Assembly: GCF_000373645.1 (NCBI RefSeq)
Contig: NZ_KB892079.1
Coordinates: 231,977 to 295,976 of the forward strand
Origin: Streptomyces sp. ATexAB-D23
GTDB lineage: Bacteria > Actinomycetota > Actinomycetes > Streptomycetales > Streptomycetaceae
DNA: 64,000 bases
Reading direction: 5' to 3'
The notes under the pieces were generated by a model. It worked only from the letters and a program-made list of their open reading frames with translations, searched no databases and was not told the DNA's origin. Position 1 is the first letter of the stretch, and every line of letters starts with the position of its first letter. A program made the position numbers and the translations under genes. Of the stretch, positions 35,907 through 45,000 are shown one piece after another.

Positions 35907-36266
35907 TCAGCTTCCCCAGATGTCGTAGAGCCGTACTTCGAGGACGGCCAGGACGACCGCGCCCGCCGCCACCGTCACCGAACCCCACCGGGTCCGCTCG
36001 CTCAGCGACAGGAACCCCGCCGCCGGCACGGCCAGGAAGGCCCCGGCCAGATACGCGATGAAGATGGTCATGCCCTGCTCCGGCCGCTCGCCGCGGGCCA
36101 GCTGCACGATCCCCACCACCAGCTGCGCCAGGGCGAGGAGCGAGACCACGGCCATGCCCATGAAGTGCCAGTCCTTGGTGGGCTGGTCCCGGTAGGCGGC
36201 GAATCCGCACCAGGCGGCGAGGGCGAGGGCGGCCACGCCGACCGCGATCGTCAGGGCGTCAAGCAT
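35907..36266 (-). CDS. Small integral membrane protein
   Basis: 119-residue protein with four predicted helices (LTIAVGVAALALAAWCGFAAY, MGMAVVSLLALAQLVVGIVQLA, MTIFIAYLAGAFLAVPAAGFL, VTVAAGAVVLAVLEVRLY). First gene of a two-gene unit with the next small membrane protein. Function unknown. Confidence 0.75.
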   Translation of the reverse strand: MLDALTIAVGVAALALAAWCGFAAYRDQPTKDWHFMGMAVVSLLALAQLVVGIVQLARGERPEQGMTIFIAYLAGAFLAVPAAGFLSLSERTRWGSVTVAAGAVVLAVLEVRLYDIWGS

Positions 36267-36585
36267 GAGCCGAGGGTATTACGGGGCGCCCGGCCCGCCG
36301 CGTGCGCCCCCGCGCCCGGAGACTCCGGCCGCCCCTGCCCGGCCCGGCGGACGGCGGCGGGCGGGCGCTCCGGCCGGTGACCGTGGCCTTGGCCACAGCG
36401 GCCGGAGGCCCCGGCCCGCGGGGGAGCGGGCCGACGGACCAGCTGTCGGCCATATCGCCGCAGGTCAGAGCGGTGTGGCCGGGGAAATCCGCACCGCACG
36501 GACGGCCGCTCGCACACCATCCACGGCTGTCCGCTATCCGGACACCCCGCCCTGGCGGAACGTTACGTCTGTTTTACTTGGGCCC
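36267..36585. other. Intergenic region, nothing recognised
   Basis: 319 bp of GC-rich DNA between the divergent small membrane protein and the reading frame before metN. TTTTACTT near 36571-36578 could be part of a -10 region for the metN transcript, placing its start close to ATG 36586. No other structure stands out. Confidence 0.5.
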
Positions 36586-36672
36586 ATGACCACGACGAGC
36601 AGCCGCATCCTTGCGACCGAGGCGATCACGACGCCCGGTGCTCGTTGTATGGGTCGAATGCGCGCCTTCTGA
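36586..36672 (+). CDS. Candidate 28-residue leader peptide before metNIQ
   Basis: ATG 36586 to TGA 36672 encodes a short peptide ending CMGRMRAF, with two methionines and one cysteine close to the stop. It lies 226 bp before metN on the same strand, with hairpin-capable sequence after it (CTCGC...GCGAG near 36690-36710 and GTCCGG...CCGGAC near 36820-36841). This layout suits transcription or translation attenuation that reads sulfur amino-acid supply. No SAM riboswitch core was found in the leader. Conservation must be tested. Confidence 0.45.
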   Translation: MTTTSSRILATEAITTPGARCMGRMRAF

Positions 36673-36898
36673 GGGCCCACGACCGAGCCTCGCGCCCCGA
36701 AGCGAGACCCGCCCCAGGCCGTCCGCACCCAGCGGAACGAGCCCGCACGGGCACCCCGGCCCGCGGCCACCACCGCGCCCGGCCGCCCCGGGAACCCGCT
36801 CGGAACGTCCGATCGACATGTCCGGATCAGTCCCCCCGGACGAATGCCCCGTGCCCGGCGGACACCGCGCCGCGCACTCGACAGTGACGGAAAACCCT

Positions 36899-37957
36899 GT
36901 GATCACCACGACGGGCCTCACCAAGGTCTACCGGTCGCGCGACCGCGAGGTCACCGCCCTGGACGGCGTCGACCTGCACGTCCGCGAGGGCGAGGTGTAC
37001 GGCGTCATCGGCAGGAGCGGCGCCGGCAAGTCCTCCCTCATCCGCTGCGTCAACCTCCTGGAGCGCCCCACCTCCGGCACCGTGACCGTGGCCGGCCAGG
37101 ACCTCACCGCCCTCGCGGGCCGGGGCCGCCGCGCCGGCAAGGAACTGCGCGAGGCGCGCAGCCGCATCGGGATGGTCTTCCAGCACTTCAACCTGCTGGC
37201 GTCGCGCACCGTCCAGCGCAACGTCGAACTCCCGCTGGAGATCCTCGGCGTCACCGGCCGCGAACGGTCCCGCAAGGCACTCGAACTCCTCGACCTGGTC
37301 GGCCTCGCCGACAAGGCCAAGTCCTACCCGGGCCAGCTCTCCGGCGGCCAGAAACAGCGCGTCGGCATCGCCCGCGCACTCGCCGGCGACCCCAAGGTGC
37401 TCCTCTCCGACGAGGCGACCTCCGCCCTGGACCCCGAGACCACCCGCTCCATCCTCCAACTGCTGCGCGACCTCAACCAGCAGCTCGGCCTCACCGTCCT
37501 GCTCATCACGCACGAGATGGACGTCGTCAAGACGATCTGCGACTCCGCCGCGCTGATGCGCAGGGGCCGCGTCGTCGAGTCCGGCACCGTCGGCGATCTG
37601 CTCGCCACCCCCGGCTCCGAACTGGCCCACGAGCTGTTCCCCGTCGGCGGCGCCGCCTCCGGACCCGACCGCACGGTGGTCGACGTCACCTTCCACGGCG
37701 ACGCCGCCGCCCGCCCGGTGATCTCGCAGCTCTCCCGCACGTACAACATCGACATCTCGATCCTGGGCGCCGCGATGGACACTGTCGGCGGCAGGCAGAT
37801 CGGCCGCATGCGCATCGAGCTGCCCGGACGGTTCGAGGAGAACGTCGTCCCGATCGGCTTCCTGCGCGAGCAGGGTCTCCGGGCCGAGCCGGTCGACGAA
37901 CCCGGGACCGCACCCGTACCCGCCCCCGCACCGCTCACCGAGGAGGTGGCGAAGTGA
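36899..37957 (+). CDS. metN: Methionine ABC transporter ATP-binding protein
   Basis: About 352-residue ATPase of the MetNIQ importer. Walker A GRSGAGKSS (residues 38-46), signature LSGGQKQRVGIARAL, Walker B VLLSDEATSALD and the H-loop THEMD are present. The C-terminal NIL domain (about 255-330, VVDVTFHGDAAARPVISQLSRTYNIDISILGA) is the methionine-sensing regulatory domain that allows trans-inhibition by intracellular methionine. GTG 36899 is the preferred start (MITTTGLTKVY); GTG 36884 and ATG 36818 are in-frame alternatives. The stop overlaps metI by GTGA. Confidence 0.95.
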   Translation: MITTTGLTKVYRSRDREVTALDGVDLHVREGEVYGVIGRSGAGKSSLIRCVNLLERPTSGTVTVAGQDLTALAGRGRRAGKELREARSRIGMVFQHFNLLASRTVQRNVELPLEILGVTGRERSRKALELLDLVGLADKAKSYPGQLSGGQKQRVGIARALAGDPKVLLSDEATSALDPETTRSILQLLRDLNQQLGLTVLLITHEMDVVKTICDSAALMRRGRVVESGTVGDLLATPGSELAHELFPVGGAASGPDRTVVDVTFHGDAAARPVISQLSRTYNIDISILGAAMDTVGGRQIGRMRIELPGRFEENVVPIGFLREQGLRAEPVDEPGTAPVPAPAPLTEEVAK

Positions 37958-38622
37958 CCTGGTCCGAAATGCAGCCGCTGCTCACCCAGGGCACCGTCGA
38001 CACCCTCTACATGGTGCTGTGGTCGGCCGTCGTCACCGTCCTGGCCGGACTGCCGCTCGGCGTCCTGCTGGTCCTCACCGACAAGGGCGGACTCCTCCGG
38101 AACACCCCGGTGAACAAGATCGTCGGCGTGATCGTGAACATCGGGCGCTCACTGCCCTTCATCATCCTGCTGATCGCCCTGATCCCGTTCACCACCTGGG
38201 TCGTCGGCACCTTCATCGGGCCCACCGCGATGATCGTGCCGCTCGCCGTGGGCGCCATCCCGTTCTTCGCCCGGCTGGTCGAGACGGCCGTGCGCGAGGT
38301 CGACCACGGGCTCGTGGAAGCCGTCCAGTCCATGGGCGGCTCCATCCCGACGATCGTCCGCAAGGTCCTGCTCCCGCAGGCCCTGCCGTCCCTGGTCTCC
38401 GGCATCACCACCACCGTCATCGTGCTCATCGGCTACTCCGCGATGGCCGGCGCGGTCGGCGGCGAGGGGCTCGGCTCCAAGGCCGTCACCTACGGATTCC
38501 AGCGCTTCGACAACCGGTTCATGCTCATCACCGTCGCGCTGCTGATCGTCATCGTGACCCTGGTCCAGCTGATCGGTGACATCGCCGTCCGCCTGCTGGC
38601 CCGCCGCGGCCGCACCACCTGA
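37954..38622 (+). CDS. metI: Methionine ABC transporter permease
   Basis: 222-residue inner-membrane protein with five helices. The EAA loop for contact with MetN is LVEAVQSMGGSIPTIVRKVLLPQALPSLVSGITTT. GTG 37954 follows AGGAGG and overlaps the metN stop. Length is typical of MetI. Confidence 0.95.
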   Translation: MTWSEMQPLLTQGTVDTLYMVLWSAVVTVLAGLPLGVLLVLTDKGGLLRNTPVNKIVGVIVNIGRSLPFIILLIALIPFTTWVVGTFIGPTAMIVPLAVGAIPFFARLVETAVREVDHGLVEAVQSMGGSIPTIVRKVLLPQALPSLVSGITTTVIVLIGYSAMAGAVGGEGLGSKAVTYGFQRFDNRFMLITVALLIVIVTLVQLIGDIAVRLLARRGRTT

Positions 38623-38695
38623 GACCTCCCGTCCCCCCGAGCCCGCACTCCTTGTCCGGGCGCACCACCATCACCACCTGAAAGAGGCACTTTTC

Positions 38696-39553
38696 GTGCG
38701 TAACACCATCAAGTACACCGCTGCCACCGCCGCCACCGCCGCCCTCGCATTCGGCCTCACCGCCTGCGGCACGGACTCCGACCCGGCGCCCAAGAGCGGC
38801 AACGCCGCCGACAGCTCCAAGGCCCTCGTCGTCGCCGCGTCCCCGACGCCGCACGCCGACATCCTCGGCTTCGTCAAGAAGAACCTCGCCGAGCAGGCCG
38901 GCCTCAAGCTGGAGGTCAAGGAGTTCACGGACTACGTCCTGCCGAACACCGCCACCGAGACCGGCCAGGTCGACGCCAACTTCTTCCAGCACCAGCCCTA
39001 CCTGGACGACTTCAACCAGAAGAACGACACCCACCTGGTCTCCGTCGGCACCGTCCACCTGGAGCCCCTCGGCCTCTACTCCAAGAAGGTCAAGGGCCTC
39101 GACGGCATCAAGTCCGGCCAGACCATCGCCGTCCCCAACGACACCACCAACGAGGGCCGCGCCCTCCAGCTGCTCGCCGAGAACGGCCTCATCACCCTCA
39201 AGGACGGCGTCGGCACCAGCGCCAAGCTGAGCGACATCACCGACAAGAAGGGCCTGAAGTTCAAGGAGCTGGAGGCCGCCACGGTGCCGCGCGCCCTGAA
39301 CGACGTGGACGCCGCCGTCATCAACGGCAACTACGCCATCGAGGCCAAGCTCAAGCCGGCCGACGACGCCCTCGTCCTGGAGAAGGCCGACGGCAACCCG
39401 TACGCCAACATCATCGCCGTGAAGAAGGGCAACGAGAAGGACGCCCGCGTCCAGAAGCTCGTGAAGCTCCTCCACTCCGACGAGGTCAAGAAGTTCATCG
39501 AGGACAGCTACGAGGGCTCGGTCATCCCGGCCTTCGGCGACGCCAAGTCCTGA
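38696..39553 (+). CDS. metQ: Methionine-binding lipoprotein
   Basis: 285-residue NlpA/MetQ substrate-binding protein. The signal peptide ends in a lipobox LTAC (cleavage before Cys), so the protein is anchored to the outer face of the membrane. Conserved MetQ segments: ASPTPHADILGFVKKNL, VDANFFQHQPYLDDFN, VPNDTTNEGRALQLL, DAAVINGNYAIEAKL. GTG 38696 has AAAGAGG 8 bp upstream; gap of 73 bp from metI. Confidence 0.95.
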   Translation: MRNTIKYTAATAATAALAFGLTACGTDSDPAPKSGNAADSSKALVVAASPTPHADILGFVKKNLAEQAGLKLEVKEFTDYVLPNTATETGQVDANFFQHQPYLDDFNQKNDTHLVSVGTVHLEPLGLYSKKVKGLDGIKSGQTIAVPNDTTNEGRALQLLAENGLITLKDGVGTSAKLSDITDKKGLKFKELEAATVPRALNDVDAAVINGNYAIEAKLKPADDALVLEKADGNPYANIIAVKKGNEKDARVQKLVKLLHSDEVKKFIEDSYEGSVIPAFGDAKS

Positions 39554-39576
39554 CCCCCGCACGGCACTTGCCCGAC

Positions 39577-39612
39577 GAGCCCCGCACACCCCGCCCGGGA
39601 GGTGCGGGGCTC
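39577..39612 (+). terminator. Terminator hairpin after metNIQ
   Basis: GAGCCCCGCAC (39577-39587) pairs with GTGCGGGGCTC (39602-39612), 14-nt loop, 24 bp after the metQ stop. Confidence 0.75.
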
Positions 39613-39694
39613 CGCCGTACCGACCCGGCCATGCGCCCCCTCCCCGTGATGCTGCATGCTGTGCATTTACACGGTCTTCGGCATGGAGCTGCGC

Positions 39695-40333
39695 ATGACT
39701 TCCACCTTCCCGGACATCTCCATCAGCACGGACCGGTTGGTGCTGCGCCCGTTCGACATGGCGGACATCCCCGCGTACATCGAGATGATGAACGACGAAC
39801 TCGTCACGGCCTGGACCGACGCACCCCATCCCTACGCCCAGGTGGACGCCGAGCGATGGGTGCGCAGGATCGCTCCCGCACACCGCACCAAGGGCGACGG
39901 AATCGCCCTGGCCGTCACCGAGTTCCTCACCCAGCGTCTCGTCGGCGCGGTACGGCTGCACCACACCGACTGGCGCACCCTGGCCACCGAGGCCGACTAC
40001 ATCACCGCCCCCTGGGCCCGGGGCGAGGGATACGCCACCGAAGCCATGCTCGCCCTCGCCCAGTGGCTCTTCCGCGACCAGGGCTTCGAGCGCATCGAAC
40101 TGCGCACCGCCGCCGACAACACCGCCTCCCAGCAGGTCGCGCAGAAACTCGGCTGCATCAGCGAGGGCGTCCTGCGCAACGCCCGCATAGCGCGCTCACA
40201 GACCGAGGACGGGGGATGGACCGACATCAGGACCGACCTGATCGTCTGGGGCCTGCTGCCCGAGGACCTCGAAGGCGTCGCCGAACAGCTCGCCGACGCC
40301 GGCGGATACGGCACGTACAACGACTGGAAATGA
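39695..40333 (+). CDS. GNAT acetyltransferase, RimJ/RimL type
   Basis: 212-residue acetyltransferase of the ribosomal-protein-serine family: starts ISTDRLVLRPFDMADIPAYIEMM, has YITAPWARGEGYATEAMLALAQWLF (acetyl-CoA loop) and RIELRTAADNTASQQVAQKLGCISEGVLRN. Some members acetylate small molecules instead of protein N-termini. ATG 39695 is chosen because GGAG lies 6 bp upstream; the frame is open to 39656. Confidence 0.9.
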   Translation: MTSTFPDISISTDRLVLRPFDMADIPAYIEMMNDELVTAWTDAPHPYAQVDAERWVRRIAPAHRTKGDGIALAVTEFLTQRLVGAVRLHHTDWRTLATEADYITAPWARGEGYATEAMLALAQWLFRDQGFERIELRTAADNTASQQVAQKLGCISEGVLRNARIARSQTEDGGWTDIRTDLIVWGLLPEDLEGVAEQLADAGGYGTYNDWK

Positions 40334-40431
40334 CCGGCCCCGGGGCTCCGGCGGGGACCGGGTAACCTCGCCCTGCCTGCCTCCGGGCAACCCGCCCCCG
40401 CCTGCGACGACTCCAGGAGAATGACACCAAG

Positions 40432-41670
40432 ATGGCCGACCGGGTCACAGTGATCGGCTGGGACGGCTCCCCGCTGACCAGCGCGGCCGCCGCCGCACTC
40501 TCGGCCGCCACCCTGGTGGCCGGCGCGGCCCACCACCTCGCGCTGCCGGAAGTGCCCCGGGACGCGGAACGCATCCGCCTCGGCTCCGTCGACCTCGCCG
40601 CCCGCCGGATCGCAGGCCACCGCGGCAGCGCCGTCGTCCTCGCCGACGGCGACCCCGGCTTCTTCGGCGTCGTCCGCACCCTGCGCGCCCCCGAACACGG
40701 CCTGGAGGTCGAGGTGGTCCCCGCCGTCTCCTCCGTCGCCACCGCCTTCGCCCGCGCCGGCATGCCCTGGGAGGACGCCCAGACGGTCGTCGCCCATCCC
40801 CGCACCCTGCGCCGCGCCGTGAACGTCTGCCGCGCCCACCACAAGGTCGCCGTCCTCACCTCGCCCGGAGCGGGCCCCGCCGAGCTCGCCCTGCTCCTCG
40901 AAGGCGTCCACCGCACCTTCGTCATCTGCGAGGAGCTGGGCACCGACCGCGAACAGGTCACCGTCGTCACCTCCGACACGGCCGCCGACCACGTCTGGCG
41001 CGACCCCAACGTCGTCATCGTCATCGGCGGCGGCCCCGAGCAGCAGGCCGACGGCGCCTGGATCGCCGGCCGCCACCCCGCCTACCCCCGGGGCGTACGC
41101 GGCTGGGCCCTGCCCGCCGACGCCTACCGGGACACCGGCCCCCGCCCGGCGGGGGAGAGCGGCGAGGGCGACGGCCCGGTCCTGCGCGCCGCCCAGCTCG
41201 CCCACCTCGGCCCCCGTACCGGCGACCTGCTCTGGGACATCGGCTCCGGCTCCGGTGCCCTGGCCGTGGAGGCGGCCCGGTTCGGCGCCGCGGTCCTGGC
41301 CGTGGACAGCGCCCCCGCCGCCTGCGCCCGTACCGCGGCGGCCGCCCGCGCCTTCGGCGTCCAGCTCCAGGTGGTCGAGGGCCGCGCCCCGCACGTCCTG
41401 GAACGGCTGCCCGAACCCGACGTCGTACGCATCGGAGGCGGCGGGGCCCCCGTCGTCACCGCCGTGGCCGACCGCCGCCCGGAACGGATCGTCACCCACG
41501 CCTCGACCCGCGACGAGGCCGAGGCACTGGGCGCCGCCCTGACCGGGAACGGCTACACGGTCGACTGCTCGCTCCTCCAGTCCGTCGAACTCGACACGAC
41601 CGCGTGGTCGGAGCGCGAACGCACGGTCGTGTTTCTGCTCTCCGCACTGCGTTCGGACCTCGCCCCCTGA
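40432..41670 (+). CDS. cobL: Precorrin-6Y C5,15-methyltransferase (decarboxylating), CbiE-CbiT fusion
   Basis: 412-residue bifunctional enzyme of cobalamin synthesis that methylates C5 and C15 of precorrin-6B and decarboxylates the acetate at C12. Residues about 1-210 are the CbiE/tetrapyrrole methylase part (VTVIGWDGSPLTSAAAAAL, ADGDPGFFGVVRTL, VPAVSSVATAFARAGMPWEDA); about 225-412 are CbiT, a class I SAM methyltransferase (GDLLWDIGSGSGALAVEAARFG). Fused as in aerobic-type CobL. Followed by bluB-cobT and cobA, so it belongs to a dispersed B12 set. Confidence 0.93.
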   Translation: MADRVTVIGWDGSPLTSAAAAALSAATLVAGAAHHLALPEVPRDAERIRLGSVDLAARRIAGHRGSAVVLADGDPGFFGVVRTLRAPEHGLEVEVVPAVSSVATAFARAGMPWEDAQTVVAHPRTLRRAVNVCRAHHKVAVLTSPGAGPAELALLLEGVHRTFVICEELGTDREQVTVVTSDTAADHVWRDPNVVIVIGGGPEQQADGAWIAGRHPAYPRGVRGWALPADAYRDTGPRPAGESGEGDGPVLRAAQLAHLGPRTGDLLWDIGSGSGALAVEAARFGAAVLAVDSAPAACARTAAAARAFGVQLQVVEGRAPHVLERLPEPDVVRIGGGGAPVVTAVADRRPERIVTHASTRDEAEALGAALTGNGYTVDCSLLQSVELDTTAWSERERTVVFLLSALRSDLAP

Positions 41671-42002
41671 CCCGTCCGCACACGGTGCGGGGTAGGCTGG
41701 CCGATCGTCGCACCGCTCCGGGATGTTCGTCGCTTCGTTCGTCAATGTCCGGAAAAGGGGACCGTTTTGGTCCGCACTGTGGTACGGCAGAACCCTGGGA
41801 CGCGCAACGTGGCGCAGTCCACAGCGAGCCGTGGCGAAATGAGCTGCCGCGGCAACGAACGACCGCGAGAATGCAGGATGTCCGCGACCGATTCGTGCCG
41901 CGCGGCGCGCCCGCTCGTTCCATTGGACGAGCACCGGCGTGCCGTGTTCGGGCGTCCCGGGCGAAGGGCCGAAGGAGCACTGACGATGGGCGAGGGGAAC
42001 GC
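41671..42002 (+). other. Intergenic leader of bluB-cobT
   Basis: 332 bp without a convincing gene. CCGCAC-ACG-GTGCGG (41676-41690) could end cobL; TAGGCT (41693-41698) just after it fits a streptomycete -10. If used, the bluB-cobT mRNA has a 5' leader near 300 nt. I do not find a B12-box, so no cobalamin riboswitch is called. An open frame from TTG 41767 that ends ATGA-overlapped at 42006 has poor third-position bias. Confidence 0.5.
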
Positions 42003-45000
42003 ATGAGTGACACCGGCCGGATCCCGGGCGAGGGACTGCCGGAGAACGCGGGCATGGTGGAGCAGCCGGGAGCCCCCGCCCCCGACTCCTACACCTACCT
42101 CGAACCCTCCGCGCACACGCCCGAGGACGACGACCTGCTGCTGATGCCGAGCGCGCAGGGCGCCTGGGGCGAGCCCCAGCCGGCCCCGGCCCCCGGCCAC
42201 TTCGCCGACGGTACGGCCGTACCGGACGCGTATCAGCAGGCGCAGGTCCCGCAGCCGCACGCCCAGGGTCCCGTACAGCTCCAGGAGCAGGTCCCGGTCC
42301 AGGTCCCGGAGTACGCGATGCAGCAGGCGGCCGCCGAGCCGCTGCCGCAGACCGGCCGGGGCGCCCACGAGACCGGAGGCCGCGACTCCGGCTCCGTCGA
42401 CCTCGGCGGCGTACGCATTCCCGCGCCGACCCCCGCCGCCCCGCAGCCCCAGGCCCCGGCGCGCCGCCCGCTGCACCGCGGCCCGGCCTCGCCCGAGCCG
42501 TCCTACGGCGGTACGTCGGGTGCCGGCGTGGTCCGCTCGCTCGCCGACCGCGGTCCGGCCGGAGCCCCCCAGGCCCAGACCCAGGCCCCCGCCCCTTCCG
42601 CCGCCCGCCACGCGGGCCCGGCGACCGCCGAACCCGAGTACTTCGAGCCCCCGCTCCCGGGCCCCCAGCTCGGCGAGATCCCCCCGCAGGACGGGTACCA
42701 GTGGACGGCCCAGCCGACCGCCCCGGAGCCCGTGGCCCAGGCCCCCGCAGCAGAAACGGTCGTCCCGGAGCCGGTCGCGGAGGCAGCCGTTCCGGTGGCC
42801 GTACCCGTGGACCAGCCGGTCGTCGTGGCCGAGGCACCGGTGGCCGACGAGGCGGTGCGGGCGGAGGTGGAGCCGGCCCCCGTGGACGGTTACGTGCCGG
42901 TGGCCGAGCAGTCGGCCGAGCAGTCGATACAGCCCGAGGCGACGGCCCCGGTCACCGAGCCCGCGCCGGTCGTCGAGCCCGCGCCGGCCGTCGAGCCCGC
43001 CCCGGTCGTCGAGCCCGCGCCGGCCGTCGAGCCCGCACCCGTCCTCGTGTCCGCACCCGTGGAGCCGGAGCCCGAGCAGGGGCCCGAGGTCATCGAGACC
43101 CCGGACCTGAGCGGCGAGGCGGAGCCTGTGGGGCAGGGGACGCCGGAGCCGGTCCAGGAGCCCGTACAGCCGGACCAGACGGCCGGAGCCCCGGGCGTCG
43201 AGGCGCCTCAGGCCGCTGAGACCGCTGCGGCCGCTGAGATCCCTGCGGTCCCTGCCGTCCCGGAGGTTCCTGCGGTCCCCGAGGCCCCCGCGACGGCGGA
43301 GGTTGCCGCTGCACCGGAGGCCGCAGTGCTGGCGGAGGCCTCTCAGACCGCTGGGCCTGCGGAGGCCACGGCGTTGCCCGTGCCTCCGGCAGCCTCCGAG
43401 ATCCCGGAGACCGCAGAGACTGCGGCGACTGCAGAAACCGCCGAGGCCACAGAGCCCACCGAGTCGACCGAGCCCACCGAGTCCCCTGAGGCCGTGATCG
43501 CTGCCGAGCCGGCCGAGGTTCCGCTGCCCGCTGAGGTCCCCGCAGAGGTTCCCGCGGTGGCCGAGGCGACCGTCGCGAAGCCCCCGGAGGCCGCGGAGGC
43601 CCCGGAAGCACCCCGCACCGACGAGGAGACCGGGCCCGAGTCCGCACAGGCAGAGGTACAGGCCCCCGCCCCGGCACCCGAGGCCGAACCCGGGCCGAAG
43701 CCCGAGGGGGAGGCGCCGGAGGAGGTACCCGCCGTCTCGCCACCCGCTCCGGGGTACGACGACGCCGAGCGGGAGGCCGTTCTGCGGGTCATGCGGGAGC
43801 GCCGCGACATCCGTAACGGCTTCCGCAGCGACCCCGTCCCGCACGAGGTGCTGCTGCGCGTCCTGGAAGCGGCGCACACCGCGCCCAGCGTGGGGCACTC
43901 GCAGCCGTGGGACTTCGTCGTCATCCGGTCGGCCGAGACGCGCCGCTCGATGCACGAGCTGGCACAGCAGCAGCGGGAGGCCTACGCCAAGTCGCTGCCG
44001 AAGGCGCGGGCGAAGCAGTTCAAGGAACTGAAGATCGAGGCGATCCTCGACACACCGGTCAACATCGTGGTCACCGCGGACCCGACGCGGGGCGGCCGCC
44101 ACACGCTGGGCCGGCACACGCAGCCGCAGATGGCCCCGTACTCATCGGCGCTGGCCGTGGAGAACCTGTGGCTGGCGGCACGCGCCGAAGGCCTCGGGGT
44201 CGGCTGGGTGAGCTTCTTCGACGAGCGCGAGATGGTGCGGGCGCTGGGGCTGCCGGAGCACCTGGAGGTCGTGGCGTACCTGTGCGTGGGGTACGTGGAC
44301 GAGTTCCCGGAGGACCCCGAGCTGATGCAGGCGGGCTGGTCGAAGAGGCGTCCGCTGTCGTGGGTGGTGCACGAGGAGACGTACGGCCGCCGCGCCCTGC
44401 CCGGCGAGGCTCCGCACGACCTGTTGCAGGAGACGATCTCCAACATCCGGCCCCTGGACGCCAAGGCGCTGGGCGAGGCGTGGGAGCGCCAGAAGCGGAT
44501 GACCAAGCCGGCCGGTGCGCTGGGCATGCTGGAGATCATCTCGGCGCAGCTCGCCGGACTGTCCCGGATGTGCCCGCCGCCGATCCCCGAACCCGCGGCC
44601 GTCGCGGTCTTCGCGGGTGACCACGGGGTGCACGCGCAGGGCGTCACGGCGTGGCCGCAGGAGGTCACGGGCCAGATGATCGCCAACATGCTCGGCGGCG
44701 GCGCGGTCTGCAACGCGTTCGCCGCGCAGGTGGGCGCCGAGGTGTGCGTGGTCGACGTCGGAGCGGTCGCGGAGCTGCCCGCGACGCCGGGTCTGCTGCC
44801 GCGCAAGGTGCGAGCCGGCACGGCGGACTTCACTGCGGGTCCCGCGCTCACCCGCGAGGAGGTCCACGCGGCGATCGAGGTGGGCATCGAGACGGCACGC
44901 GATCTGGTCGCGGCGGGCAACAAGGCCCTCCTGACCGGTGAGATGGGCATCGCCAACACGACGGCGTCGGCGGCACTGATCTGCGTGTACACGGGGATGG

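Noticed and set aside
36586..36900. SAM riboswitch in the metNIQ leader
   Set aside because: I looked for the conserved SAM-I and SAM-IV cores known from actinobacterial methionine genes and could not place them.
41671..42002. Cobalamin or other riboswitch before bluB-cobT
   Set aside because: No B12-box core. A GCCGAAGGAGCAC string recalls the 3' part of glycine-type elements, but the rest of such an aptamer is absent.
41767..42006. 79-codon frame ending ATGA-overlapped with bluB-cobT
   Set aside because: The overlap is tempting, but third-position GC is only about two thirds, the start would be TTG without a clear ribosome-binding site, and no motif is seen.
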